NCBI GenBank assembly: GCA_023957975.1
Contig: JAMLGM010000001.1
Location: 62,001 to 126,000, forward strand
Source: Microthrixaceae bacterium
GTDB lineage: Bacteria > Actinomycetota > Acidimicrobiia > Acidimicrobiales > Microtrichaceae
DNA length: 64,000 nt
Reading direction: 5' to 3'
The position numbers and the translations under genes are program-made. Below, one piece after another: positions 23,264 to 31,408 of this stretch (positions are counted from its first letter, which is position 1; every line of letters starts with the position of its first letter). Below the pieces are notes generated by a model. It searched no databases. It saw nothing but the letters and a program-made list of their open reading frames with translations, and was not told the DNA's origin.

Positions 23264-24519
23264 AGGCCGAACTCCGACATGACCACCGCGTTGTGTTCGC
23301 CCAGACAGGCCGCTCGACCGAGCGCTTCGCGACGCCGAGGTTCGGCAAGGACCGCACCATCGATGCGCCAGGTTCCGTCGACGCCCTCGGTCGCAGGGCG
23401 AGCGGGCTGACCCGGCTCGACGTCGCGCAGCGTTCGCGTTGCCGCTCCGACGAGGCTCGCGTCGATGAACCATCGGCCACCGGCCTCCCAGCACCGCTGC
23501 GTCTCAGCCGCAGCGAACACCCCGGTGAGCGGATCGGCGATGGCGTCGCCGACGAATCGCGGCGCACCGTCGTCCCCCCACGCCACCAGCCCGGCCGCGG
23601 CCGCGGCGTCATCGCCGAAGGCGACCCGGTTCGAGTTCCATCCGAACCCGGTGATCGCCACCCACACGCGATCGGTCCCCCCCGCGAGGAATGCGCCGAC
23701 GTCGAGCCCAAGTCCCTCGATGGCGCGACGACGAGCCGAGGAGATCACGACGTCGGCGGCATCGATCAACCCGCGCAGGCGGCGACGGTCCTCAGGGCTA
23801 TCGAAATCGAACGCCACGCTCTGTTTGCCCGCATTGAGCAGGTCGAAAAATGACCGGTTTCCGCGTCGGGCACCGTCGGGGCGCGAGACCGACTCGACCC
23901 GAATCACCCGCGCCCCCCGGCGTTGCAACAGGTGACTGCACAGCGGCCCCGCCCACAACGCCGACAGGTCGACGACGAGTGGGCCATCGGGCGCCGCCCC
24001 CGCTCCGGCCACGGGACGGGACCTCGCGGAGTCACGGCGACTGACGGTGAACTCCCCGGGCTCGACATCGCTTGGCGCGGGCGATGCGTCGACGACCGCG
24101 CCGGGCAGGTCCAGCACCGCCGCCCGCTCGACAAACTCCGCAGCCGACACGGTCCGAGCGAACTCGACGACGGCGTCCCACGGCGACCCGCTCGGAACCT
24201 TCTCCCCACCAATGAGCGCCGGCACGAGCTCGATGTCGCTGCCCCGAGCCAGCGACAGCACAACCCAACCATCGCACACCTCCAGCAGGCACGATGCCCC
24301 GCCACACGAAGTACGCCCGTTGCGGTGCAACCCCATGAGCGCGGCTCGCTCCGACAGCACTCGGGCGTCGAGGCCGAAGGCCGCCGCCTCGGCCTCGACC
24401 ATCGCAGCAGCGGCACCGGGAGGAAGCAGCGCTGGCCCCTCGACATCGCCCGTGAGCGTCACGACACCACTGCGCGCCCATTCGGCCTCCGGTGTCAGAC
24501 CAACCATCGAATCGCCCAC
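23260..24519 (-). CDS. CaiB/BaiF family CoA-transferase, divergent N-terminus
   Basis: A 419-residue protein. The class III CoA-transferase core begins only near residue 180 (PLVVDLSALWAGPLCSHLLQ, GARVIRVESVSRPDG, GKQSVAFDFDSPEDRRRLR). A catalytic-Asp candidate lies in FVGDAIADPLTGVFAA. The first about 175 residues do not show the usual N-terminal order and may be a degenerate partner domain, so this could be a circularly arranged or fused member. It is coupled to the amidohydrolase at 21845 (4-nt overlap) and divergent from the enoyl-CoA hydratase at 24559, with 39 nt between starts. Confidence 0.78.
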   Translation of the reverse strand: MGDSMVGLTPEAEWARSGVVTLTGDVEGPALLPPGAAAAMVEAEAAAFGLDARVLSERAALMGLHRNGRTSCGGASCLLEVCDGWVVLSLARGSDIELVPALIGGEKVPSGSPWDAVVEFARTVSAAEFVERAAVLDLPGAVVDASPAPSDVEPGEFTVSRRDSARSRPVAGAGAAPDGPLVVDLSALWAGPLCSHLLQRRGARVIRVESVSRPDGARRGNRSFFDLLNAGKQSVAFDFDSPEDRRRLRGLIDAADVVISSARRRAIEGLGLDVGAFLAGGTDRVWVAITGFGWNSNRVAFGDDAAAAAGLVAWGDDGAPRFVGDAIADPLTGVFAAAETQRCWEAGGRWFIDASLVGAATRTLRDVEPGQPARPATEGVDGTWRIDGAVLAEPRRREALGRAACLGEHNAVVMSEFGL

Positions 24520-24558
24520 AACGCAGCGATTGTACGGCCAACAGGTAGCGTCGTCGCC

Positions 24559-25593
24559 GTGGAAGTGCGAGACCTACGGCGCCTCATCGCGCTCGAATCA
24601 TCGAGCCTGCTCGACGACGCGTCGATCCTTCACGCGTCCGAGCCCCTCGTGCTCGTTCCCACCGGCGACGAGTCGGAGCGGGACCTGGCGGCGATCGCGG
24701 CGGTTGCATCGGTCGCCCCGACGGTAACCGTGTTGGTCGACGAGACCGGGCGACTCGCCGACCGACGCCGATTCGATCGGCTCGCGAAGGCGACCGACAT
24801 CAGCCTCACCACCGCGCCCGACCCGCCGTCGCCGTGGATCCACGACGAGTTGAAATCCATCACCGAACCCGTGGCGGCGCACCCGCTGGCGGCGTTCAGC
24901 CTGGCAACACTGCTGCGCTCGTCGTTCGTTCGACCGGTGTGGGAAGGGCTCGCCGCCGAGGCGACGAGCTATTCGATGCTGCTCGGGGCACAGGACTTCC
25001 GCGGTTGGCTGCAACGTCGGGGGCCGGCGACCGTCAAGGATCATGTCGGCCGTGGGGTCGTGATTCGCAAACACGGCCCGATCCTTCAGCTCAAGTTGAA
25101 TCGAGCGGAGGCGCGCAACGCCATCGATTCGTCGATGCGCGATCTCCTCGTCGACGCCTTCCGCAACGCTCGCATCGACCCGTCGGTCGCGCGAATCACC
25201 CTCACCGGCAACGGACCGTCGTTTTGCGCGGGAGGCGACCTCGCCGAGTTCGGGACCGCCCCGAGCGGGGCCACGGCCATGGCGGCCCGACTCACGCGCC
25301 ACCCCGGTTGGGAGGCACATCAGGTTGCCGACATCCTCACCGTTCACCTGCACGGGCATTGCGTCGGAGCCGGCATCGAGATCGCGGCCTTCGCTCGGCA
25401 GGTCGAGGCCGCCGCCGACACCGTCATTCAACTTCCGGAACTGTCGCTCGGGTTGATTCCCGGCGCCGGGGGCACCGTGTCGATCCCCCGCCGGATCGGC
25501 CGACAACGAACCATGTGGCTCGCCCTCACCCAAACGAGGCTCACCGCCACCGAGGCGCTCCACCTCGGACTCATCGATCGAATCGTCGACTGA
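24559..25593 (+). CDS. Enoyl-CoA hydratase family protein with an N-terminal extension
   Basis: A 344-residue protein. The crotonase domain occupies about residues 170-344: LNRAEARNAIDSSMRDLL, oxyanion segment LTGNGPSFCAGGDLAEFG, the second segment VHLHGHCVGAGIEIAAFA, and ELSLGLIPGAGGTVSIPRRIG containing a Glu and Gly-rich turn expected of hydratases. The first 160 residues are unlike a standard crotonase; they may be a degenerate second domain (SLATLLRSSFVRPVWEGLAAE). GTG 24559 is taken as the start; GTG 24565 is possible. It stands alone on the plus strand and is followed by a short tandem repeat. Confidence 0.8.
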   Translation: MEVRDLRRLIALESSSLLDDASILHASEPLVLVPTGDESERDLAAIAAVASVAPTVTVLVDETGRLADRRRFDRLAKATDISLTTAPDPPSPWIHDELKSITEPVAAHPLAAFSLATLLRSSFVRPVWEGLAAEATSYSMLLGAQDFRGWLQRRGPATVKDHVGRGVVIRKHGPILQLKLNRAEARNAIDSSMRDLLVDAFRNARIDPSVARITLTGNGPSFCAGGDLAEFGTAPSGATAMAARLTRHPGWEAHQVADILTVHLHGHCVGAGIEIAAFARQVEAAADTVIQLPELSLGLIPGAGGTVSIPRRIGRQRTMWLALTQTRLTATEALHLGLIDRIVD

Positions 25594-25636
25594 AGCGTCG
25601 GCTGGAGCATCGGCCGGAGCGTCGGCTGGAGCGTCG
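25594..25636 (+). repeat. 12-bp tandem repeat, about 3.6 copies
   Basis: Units AGCGTCGGCTGG, AGCATCGGCCGG, AGCGTCGGCTGG and AGCGTCG follow directly after the enoyl-CoA hydratase stop codon. The rest of the gap to the Fic gene (25637-25708) shows no other feature. Confidence 0.75.
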
Positions 25637-25708
25637 AAGCCCGGTTCTACGCCATCTCGTCAGCACAACACCCCGGCGACTCCTGAACCCACTATTCGGA
25701 TGCGCCCC

Positions 25709-26929
25709 TCAGCTTCGTCGCAGCTGCTGCGCGTATCCGTCGAGAACACCCAAGATGCCCGAGTGCTGCCAAATGCGGTTTCGTCGGTGCCCCGTGCGTT
25801 CGACAAGTACTCCGGCAGCGGTGAGCTGACCCAGTGCGCGTTGGGCGGTCATGTCGCTCATTCCCAGATGGTCGACGAGATACCGGGCGTTGATCACCGG
25901 TTGCGCGACGAGATGGGGCAGAACCCGCCATGCCGACGCTTGCGGACGCAGGCCCGCCATCTGCACCCGTGCCCGCTCGACCTGCGCGGCGAGATCGTCA
26001 ACCAGACGGGTGCCGGTGGTCGCGGCGTAGCGGCTCGCACGAGCGAACTCCTCGATGATCGGTCGAGCATCGCCCGCTCTGAACGTCGACAAGGCGCCGA
26101 AGTACGACTCGGTGTCGGTCAGGAGGCCGGCCGACACCGGCGCTGTCGTGTGGGTCATGAGTCCCTTGCCGCGAAGGATCGCATGAACCAGCGCTCTGCC
26201 GGTACGACCGTTGCCGTCTGCAAAGGGATGGATCGTTTCAAATTGGGCGTGCGCCACGGCCGCTTGGAGGAGCACGGGCAGGTCGTCTCGTGCCAAGAAC
26301 TGCTGGAGGTCGTCCATGGCCGACGAGACAAGTTCGGGTTGTGGCGCGACATGGGTTGCCCCCCGTGGGCTGATCCCGCTGGTCCCGACCCAGACAAGGC
26401 TGTTTCGATAGCACCCAGCGTGTTGCTCCCAACCCGGTTGGCGGGAGATGAGTTCGGCGTGCATTGCCAAGACGGCCGCTTCATCCAAGTTGTCGGCGAG
26501 TACGAGGGCGGCTTCCATCGCCCGCACATTCGCAGCAACGATCTTCGCGTTGGTGCTGCTCGGCTGAGCAATCTCAGCGAGTGCGAGCTGCCGCGCCCCC
26601 ACGGTGAGGTTCTCGATCTGCGACGACGATGCCGATTCGGTGCGCAGCAGGATCGAAGACATCGGGCCGAGCGCAGGGTGCTCGATACCGAGGACGGCCT
26701 GTGTGTAGGAGTCGAATCGCGCCAAGGCCGCCGACGCTTCCTCGATGTCCGCGGTGAGGTCGGACGGAACCGTCGGGCGGTAGCTGGCGATCGTCGCCGG
26801 CACCACCGATTGGTAGGGGCCGGAACCGGCCGCGACCCGCGCGCGACTCGACATCCCGTCGGACTCCGCGATCCACTCGTGATCCTCGAGCCTGACGGGC
26901 TCAATCGGCAGCGCTGGATCTGTGATCAT
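25709..26929 (-). CDS. Fic-domain AMPylase-like protein with winged-helix C-terminus
   Basis: A 406-residue Fic protein. The active-site motif HPFADGNGRTGR (about residue 235) is a complete HPFx(D/E)GNGRxxR, so AMP (or other nucleotide) transfer is expected. An N-terminal inhibitory helix motif (S/T)xxxE(G/N) is present as SSQIEN, about residue 103, a class II arrangement in which the enzyme restrains itself. The last about 60 residues form a winged helix (LGMSDMTAQRALGQLTAAGVLVERTGHRRNRIW). Between start and window neighbours lies an 8-bp inverted repeat that overlaps the -10 box. Target protein unknown. Confidence 0.88.
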   Translation of the reverse strand: MITDPALPIEPVRLEDHEWIAESDGMSSRARVAAGSGPYQSVVPATIASYRPTVPSDLTADIEEASAALARFDSYTQAVLGIEHPALGPMSSILLRTESASSSQIENLTVGARQLALAEIAQPSSTNAKIVAANVRAMEAALVLADNLDEAAVLAMHAELISRQPGWEQHAGCYRNSLVWVGTSGISPRGATHVAPQPELVSSAMDDLQQFLARDDLPVLLQAAVAHAQFETIHPFADGNGRTGRALVHAILRGKGLMTHTTAPVSAGLLTDTESYFGALSTFRAGDARPIIEEFARASRYAATTGTRLVDDLAAQVERARVQMAGLRPQASAWRVLPHLVAQPVINARYLVDHLGMSDMTAQRALGQLTAAGVLVERTGHRRNRIWQHSGILGVLDGYAQQLRRS

Positions 26930-26933
26930 TGTC

Positions 26934-26968
26934 CTATTCTACTAACAGTTTGGATAAATGTGTTAGTA
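26934..26968 (-). promoter_or_regulatory. fic promoter -10 box and inverted-repeat operator
   Basis: TACTAACA (26940-26947) and TGTTAGTA (26961-26968) are perfect 8-bp inverted arms, 13 nt apart, in an AT-rich patch. On the minus strand the near arm runs into TAGAAT, a good -10 box 6 nt before the ATG of the Fic gene, which suggests a nearly leaderless mRNA. No good -35 box is seen. The Fic winged helix is a candidate for binding the repeat. Confidence 0.5.
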
Positions 26969-27003
26969 CATGAGGTCGAGTTCATGAGTCATCCACCGGA
27001 TGC

Positions 27004-28140
27004 TCACGACACTTCGACCCGATGGGCAACGGTGGCGGGATGGACGTGCACGACAACGCGATCGTCGATGCGTAGCGGGGCCGCGCCCGCCGTCGACTGC
27101 TCGGAACGCAGCCGCACGGAGCCGTGAGTGACGACGGCACCTGCATCAGCCTTGGCATCAACCTCGGCACCCACGTCCACATCCACGAGCAGCGTCGCTC
27201 CGGTGTATTCGACCCCGACGACCCGACCGAGCGGCCACGCGCTCGTGCGCTCGAACGTGAGGCACTCGGGTCGGATCATGACCGTGTCCCCCGCCGCGAC
27301 CGGAGCGCCGACACGAACCGGGCCGACCACGGTGTCGGCCAACGTGTCGACCTCGCGATCGCCCACGGTACGCACTTCGAGGAAGTTGGCGTCGCCCACG
27401 AACCGGGCGACCCAGTCATCGACCGGGCGGTCGTAGACGTCACTGGGCGTGCCGAACTGGGCGATGCGACCATCGCGCATCACCGCGACGCGATCCGCCA
27501 CCGCGAACGCCTCGTCCCGATCGTGGGTCACGATGACCGTCGGAGTCGCCGAGCGTCGCAGCACCTCGGTGACCTCGCGCCGCAACGACCGTCGCAGCCG
27601 GGCGTCCAGGTTCGAGAACGGCTCGTCCAACAACACCACCGCCGGCCTCGGCGCCAACGCCCGAGCCAACGCAACGCGTTGTTGTTGACCCCCCGACAGT
27701 TGATCCGGATACCGGTCTTCGAATCCCGCCAGGTCGACCATCGCCAGCAGTTCGCTCACCCGCGACGTCCGGTCCTCACCCTTCGCCAGACCGAAGGCGA
27801 TGTTGTGGGCGACGTCGAGGTGCGCGAACAGTGCCCCGTTCTGAAACACCAGCCCGACCCCGCGCCGTTCGGGCGCGACGTGCACGGCTTTACCCGACGC
27901 GGGGTCTGACCCCGCAACGACGCGCTGCGCACCGTGTGCCGAGGCCAACTCCACGACGCCCCCGTCGAGTCGCTCCAAACCCGCAATGATGCGCAGTAGC
28001 GTCGATTTTCCACATCCGGAGGGGCCGAGCAGGGCCACGATCTCGGCGGGCGCGACGTCGAAGGTGCACTCGTCGAGCACCATGTTCGACCCAAAGGATT
28101 TCGACACCCCCCGGACCGAAACCGCCGCGGCGGCGCCCAC
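27004..28140 (-). CDS. ABC transporter ATP-binding protein (FbpC/PotA-like)
   Basis: A 378-residue import-type ATPase. Walker A GPSGCGKST (about 39-47), signature LSGGQQQRVALARAL, Walker B VVLLDEPFSNLDARLR and switch His in VIVTHDRDEA are all intact. A C-terminal TOBE-like beta region (from about 255, with DTVMIRPECLTF) is typical of iron, molybdate, sulfate or polyamine importers. No permease or binding-protein gene is adjacent. It is the last gene of the long cofactor operon, starting at GTG 28140, 2 nt after the lysS stop. Substrate unknown. Confidence 0.88.
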   Translation of the reverse strand: MGAAAAVSVRGVSKSFGSNMVLDECTFDVAPAEIVALLGPSGCGKSTLLRIIAGLERLDGGVVELASAHGAQRVVAGSDPASGKAVHVAPERRGVGLVFQNGALFAHLDVAHNIAFGLAKGEDRTSRVSELLAMVDLAGFEDRYPDQLSGGQQQRVALARALAPRPAVVLLDEPFSNLDARLRRSLRREVTEVLRRSATPTVIVTHDRDEAFAVADRVAVMRDGRIAQFGTPSDVYDRPVDDWVARFVGDANFLEVRTVGDREVDTLADTVVGPVRVGAPVAAGDTVMIRPECLTFERTSAWPLGRVVGVEYTGATLLVDVDVGAEVDAKADAGAVVTHGSVRLRSEQSTAGAAPLRIDDRVVVHVHPATVAHRVEVS

Positions 28141-28142
28141 GG

Positions 28143-29672
28143 TCAGGACCCGGCGTCGGCCGCGCCGTCGTTGGATGGGCCGTCGCTGGATGGGCCCACA
28201 TCGGCCACGGGAACATACGGGGATTCCGGCCGCAACGTCGGGAACAACACCACGTCGCGAATCGTGGTCGTGTTGGTGAGCAACATCACGAGACGGTCCA
28301 TCCCGATGCCGAGCCCCACCGTTGGGGGCAGCCCGTAGTCGAGCGCGCGCAGATAGTCCTCGTCGACCACCATCGCCTCGTCGTCGCCATCGGCCTTCTG
28401 CGCCGCCTGCTCCTCGAAGCGCTCCCGCTGATCATCGGGGTCGCACAACTCCGAGAACCCGTTGCACAATTCCCGTCCGGCGACGATCCCCTCGAAACGC
28501 TCGGTCAACAACTCGTCGTCGCGGTGCACCCGGGACAGCGGCGAGACCTCCTTGGGGTAGTCGATCACGAAGGTCGGCTCCCAGAGCGTGTGCTCGACGG
28601 TCTTTTCGTACAGCTCCAGCAGCAACTTCCCTGCGCCGTAGGACTCCTTCCACGGCGTGTCGTGTTCGTCGCACAGACGCCGAAGCTCCCCGACCGGCGT
28701 GTGTACATCGACCTCGACCCCGATCTGCTCACTCAGCAGCGTCGCCAACGGAGCGCGCCGCCACGGGGCCGACAGGTCGAGTTCGCGATCGCCGTAGGTG
28801 ACCACGGTGGAGCCGCAGATCTGCGTCGCCAGGTGCGCGATGAGTTGCTCGGTGAGATCCATGTGCACGTGGTAGTCGCCGTAGGCCTCGTAGCACTCGA
28901 GCATGGTGAACTCGGGGTTGTGTCGGGTCGACATCCCCTCGTTGCGAAACACCCGCCCGATCTCGAACACCTTGGTGAACCCGCCGACGACCAGGCGCTT
29001 CAGGTAGAGCTCCGGGGCGATGCGCAGGAACAGCTCGGAATCGAGCGCGTTGTGATGCGTCGCAAACGGACGGGCTAACGCCCCGCCGGCAAGCGGGTGC
29101 AGGATCGGCGTCTCGACCTCCAGGTAGCCGCGGTCCTCCATGAAGCGTCGGGTCAGCGACAGGATGCGACTGCGGTTGGTGAATGCGGCCCGTGCCTCGT
29201 CGGTCACCCACAGGTCGACGTAACGCTGCCGGTAGCGCATGTCGGTATCGGTGATGCCGTGCCACTTGTCGGGGAACGACCGACGGGTCGGCGCCAACAG
29301 CGTCCAGTCATCGACGCGCACCGACAACTCGCCCCGTTTGGTCGTCATCACCTCGCCGGTCACCGAGATCCAATCGCCGAGGCTCAAGGCGGTGAAGCGT
29401 TCGAAATCGGGGGTCGTCTGGCTCGGCGCGAACAGCTGAATCCGACCCGTCTGATCCGCGAGGGTGCCGAAGGCCAACTTGCCCTGCACGCGCCGCAACA
29501 TGAGTCGACCGGCGATCGCTGCTCGCACACCGGTCTCGGTGCCCGGCTCCAGGCCTGCGAAGCGATCGGCGAGGGCAGCGGCAGTATCGGTGACCTCGGC
29601 GCGATGCGGCAGCGCCGGCGTTTCGGCGCTCGGAGGTGAGTCGGCGGTGGTGTGGTTCGGCTCGGTGGTCAT
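28143..29672 (-). CDS. lysS: Lysyl-tRNA synthetase, class II
   Basis: A 509-residue class II enzyme that charges tRNA-Lys. The OB-fold anticodon domain comes first (AIAGRLMLRRVQGKLAFGTL), then class II motif 1 and motif 2 (RIAPELYLKRLVVGGFTKVFEIGRVFRNEGMSTRHNPEF, broken here into its parts: LYLKRL, FRNEG, RHNPEFTMLE) and motif 3 (GLGIGMDRLVMLLTN). The ATG at 29672 has GGGAGAAG upstream and overlaps the coaX stop (ATGA). Placement next to coaX matches the mycobacterial order. No T-box-like leader was seen. Confidence 0.93.
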   Translation of the reverse strand: MTTEPNHTTADSPPSAETPALPHRAEVTDTAAALADRFAGLEPGTETGVRAAIAGRLMLRRVQGKLAFGTLADQTGRIQLFAPSQTTPDFERFTALSLGDWISVTGEVMTTKRGELSVRVDDWTLLAPTRRSFPDKWHGITDTDMRYRQRYVDLWVTDEARAAFTNRSRILSLTRRFMEDRGYLEVETPILHPLAGGALARPFATHHNALDSELFLRIAPELYLKRLVVGGFTKVFEIGRVFRNEGMSTRHNPEFTMLECYEAYGDYHVHMDLTEQLIAHLATQICGSTVVTYGDRELDLSAPWRRAPLATLLSEQIGVEVDVHTPVGELRRLCDEHDTPWKESYGAGKLLLELYEKTVEHTLWEPTFVIDYPKEVSPLSRVHRDDELLTERFEGIVAGRELCNGFSELCDPDDQRERFEEQAAQKADGDDEAMVVDEDYLRALDYGLPPTVGLGIGMDRLVMLLTNTTTIRDVVLFPTLRPESPYVPVADVGPSSDGPSNDGAADAGS

Positions 29673-30445
29673 CGATTCTTCTCCCAGATGAGGCGCAGGC
29701 CGTGCAGCGTGAGCCACGGCTCGACATGTTCGATGGCGTCGGACAACGGCGCGACCAGATCGGCGAGGCCGCCCGTGGCGATGACGGTGGCATCGCCGAC
29801 GACCTCTTCGATTCGGTCACTCATGCCGTCGATCATCGACGCCCAGCCGTACAGCACGCCCGACTGGATCGACTCCATCGTCGTCTTGCCGATGACCGAG
29901 CGGGGCTCGGTCAGCTCGACCCGACGCAGCGCGGCAGCACGGCCGAACAGCGCATCGAGGCTGATTTCGATTCCAGGGATGATCGCACCGCCCAGATACT
30001 CTCCGGCAGCCGAGATCACATCGAAGGTGGTCGCGGTACCGAAATCGACCACGATCGTCGGGCCGCCGTACAGGTCGTAGGCCCCGACCGCATTCGCGAT
30101 GCGATCCGCTCCGACCTCCTTCGGGTTGTCGTAGAGCACCGGCATCCCGGTCTTCACCCCGGCGCCCAACACCACCGGATCGATGTCGAGGTACCGCTCG
30201 CACATGCGGCGCAGCTCGAAGGTCACATCGGGCACCCCGGACGACACCGCCACCCCCGACACGTCCTGGCGCCAATCGTGGCCGGCGCTCAGCAGAAACT
30301 CGCTGAACAACAGTGCGAGTTCGTCACAGGTGCGCGTCGCGTTCGTGGCGATGCGCCAATGGTCGAGCAGCTCATGGCTTTCCTCGCCGCGCTTGTAGAG
30401 CCCGATGACGGTCTGGGTGTTGCCAACGTCGATCGCCAGAAGCAC
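29669..30445 (-). CDS. coaX: Type III pantothenate kinase
   Basis: A 258-residue CoaX, which phosphorylates pantothenate as the first step of CoA synthesis. The ASKHA-fold motifs are clear: LLAIDVGNTQTVIGLY at the N-terminus (phosphate 1), GADRIANAVGAYDLYGG (about 105-121), VVDFGTATTFDVIS (phosphate 2) and GGAIIPGIEISLDALF. Type III kinases lack the P-loop of type I. It lies between nadC (87 nt upstream) and lysS (4-nt overlap) in the cofactor operon with panC. Confidence 0.93.
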   Translation of the reverse strand: MLLAIDVGNTQTVIGLYKRGEESHELLDHWRIATNATRTCDELALLFSEFLLSAGHDWRQDVSGVAVSSGVPDVTFELRRMCERYLDIDPVVLGAGVKTGMPVLYDNPKEVGADRIANAVGAYDLYGGPTIVVDFGTATTFDVISAAGEYLGGAIIPGIEISLDALFGRAAALRRVELTEPRSVIGKTTMESIQSGVLYGWASMIDGMSDRIEEVVGDATVIATGGLADLVAPLSDAIEHVEPWLTLHGLRLIWEKNR

Positions 30446-30532
30446 CGGCGTCTCCTTTTGTCGAACCTGAATGGTTGATGTCGCTAACTACGGTCGGTAC
30501 AGGACTGCGCTACCGAACCCTTCGAATACAGG

Positions 30533-31408
30533 TCAGGCTACGGGCGGGCCGATGTCGAGGCCGATGTCGAGCACCGGAGCGGAGTTCGTGATTCGACCGA
30601 TGGAGATCTGGTCGACCCCGGTGCCGGAGTACTCGCCGATCGTGTCGAGGGTGACCCCACCGGACACCTCGATCAGTGCCCGGAAGCCCCGATCCGCCAA
30701 CTCGCTGGCCGCCGCCACGCACTCGCGCACCTGATCCGGGCTCATGTTGTCCAACAACACGGCGTGGGCCCCGGCGGAGATGGCCTCGACCATCTGATCG
30801 AGACGATCGCATTCGACGTGCACCGTGCGCGCCGGCCACAGGTCGAGGCAACGGGTCACCGCCTCGGTGATGCCGATGCCCGTGATGTGGTTGTCCTTCA
30901 GCAACATCCAGTCGCTGAGGTTGCCGCGATGATTGCGCCCGCCACCGGCCCGTACCGCCGCCTTTTCGATCGCCCGCAGCCCCGGCGTGGTCTTGCGCGT
31001 ATCCCACACCTTCGCACCGCCACCCGCCTCGGCGGCCACGACATAGCGATTCGTCAGCGTGGCGATACCCGACAGGTGCCCGAGGAAGTTGAGTGCGGTG
31101 CGCTCGGCGGTCAGCACCGGGGCCAGGCGGCCGCGCACGAACCCGATGTCGTCGCCGGGGGCCAGCGTGTCGCCGTCGCGCTTGACCCATTCGACCTCGA
31201 TCGAATCGTCCACCTGCGCAAACGCCTCCTGGGCACACACCGTTCCTGCGAGCCGACCCGCTTCGCGGGCGTTGAACCGGGCGACCGTGCGGGCTTCGGG
31301 GTCGAGCAGATCGGCGGTCAAGTCGCCGAGGGGATGAAGGTCCTCCTCGAGGGCGCGCCGAACCGCATCGCGCACGAGCACCAGCGGAGGGTCAAAGTAG
31401 GTGTTCAT
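30533..31408 (-). CDS. nadC: Quinolinate phosphoribosyltransferase (nicotinate-nucleotide pyrophosphorylase)
   Basis: A 291-residue NadC that converts quinolinate and PRPP into nicotinate mononucleotide. Motifs: LGDLTADLL, DTRKTTPGLRAIEKAAVRAGGGRNHRGNL in pieces (TRKTTPGLR, KAAVRAGGGRNHR) for PRPP and quinolinate binding, LKDNHI, and the C-terminal EVSGGVTLDTI. The ATG at 31408 overlaps the nadB stop by one base (TGATG); GTG 31411 is an alternative. nadA, needed with nadB to make quinolinate, is not in the window. Confidence 0.93.
   Translation of the reverse strand: MNTYFDPPLVLVRDAVRRALEEDLHPLGDLTADLLDPEARTVARFNAREAGRLAGTVCAQEAFAQVDDSIEVEWVKRDGDTLAPGDDIGFVRGRLAPVLTAERTALNFLGHLSGIATLTNRYVVAAEAGGGAKVWDTRKTTPGLRAIEKAAVRAGGGRNHRGNLSDWMLLKDNHITGIGITEAVTRCLDLWPARTVHVECDRLDQMVEAISAGAHAVLLDNMSPDQVRECVAAASELADRGFRALIEVSGGVTLDTIGEYSGTGVDQISIGRITNSAPVLDIGLDIGPPVA

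Noticed and set aside
23264-23494. Extended N-terminus of the amidohydrolase gene
   Set aside because: The extra 77 residues are Arg/Ser-rich and overlap the CaiB gene; the GTGA overlap start at 23263 gives a normal family N-terminus.
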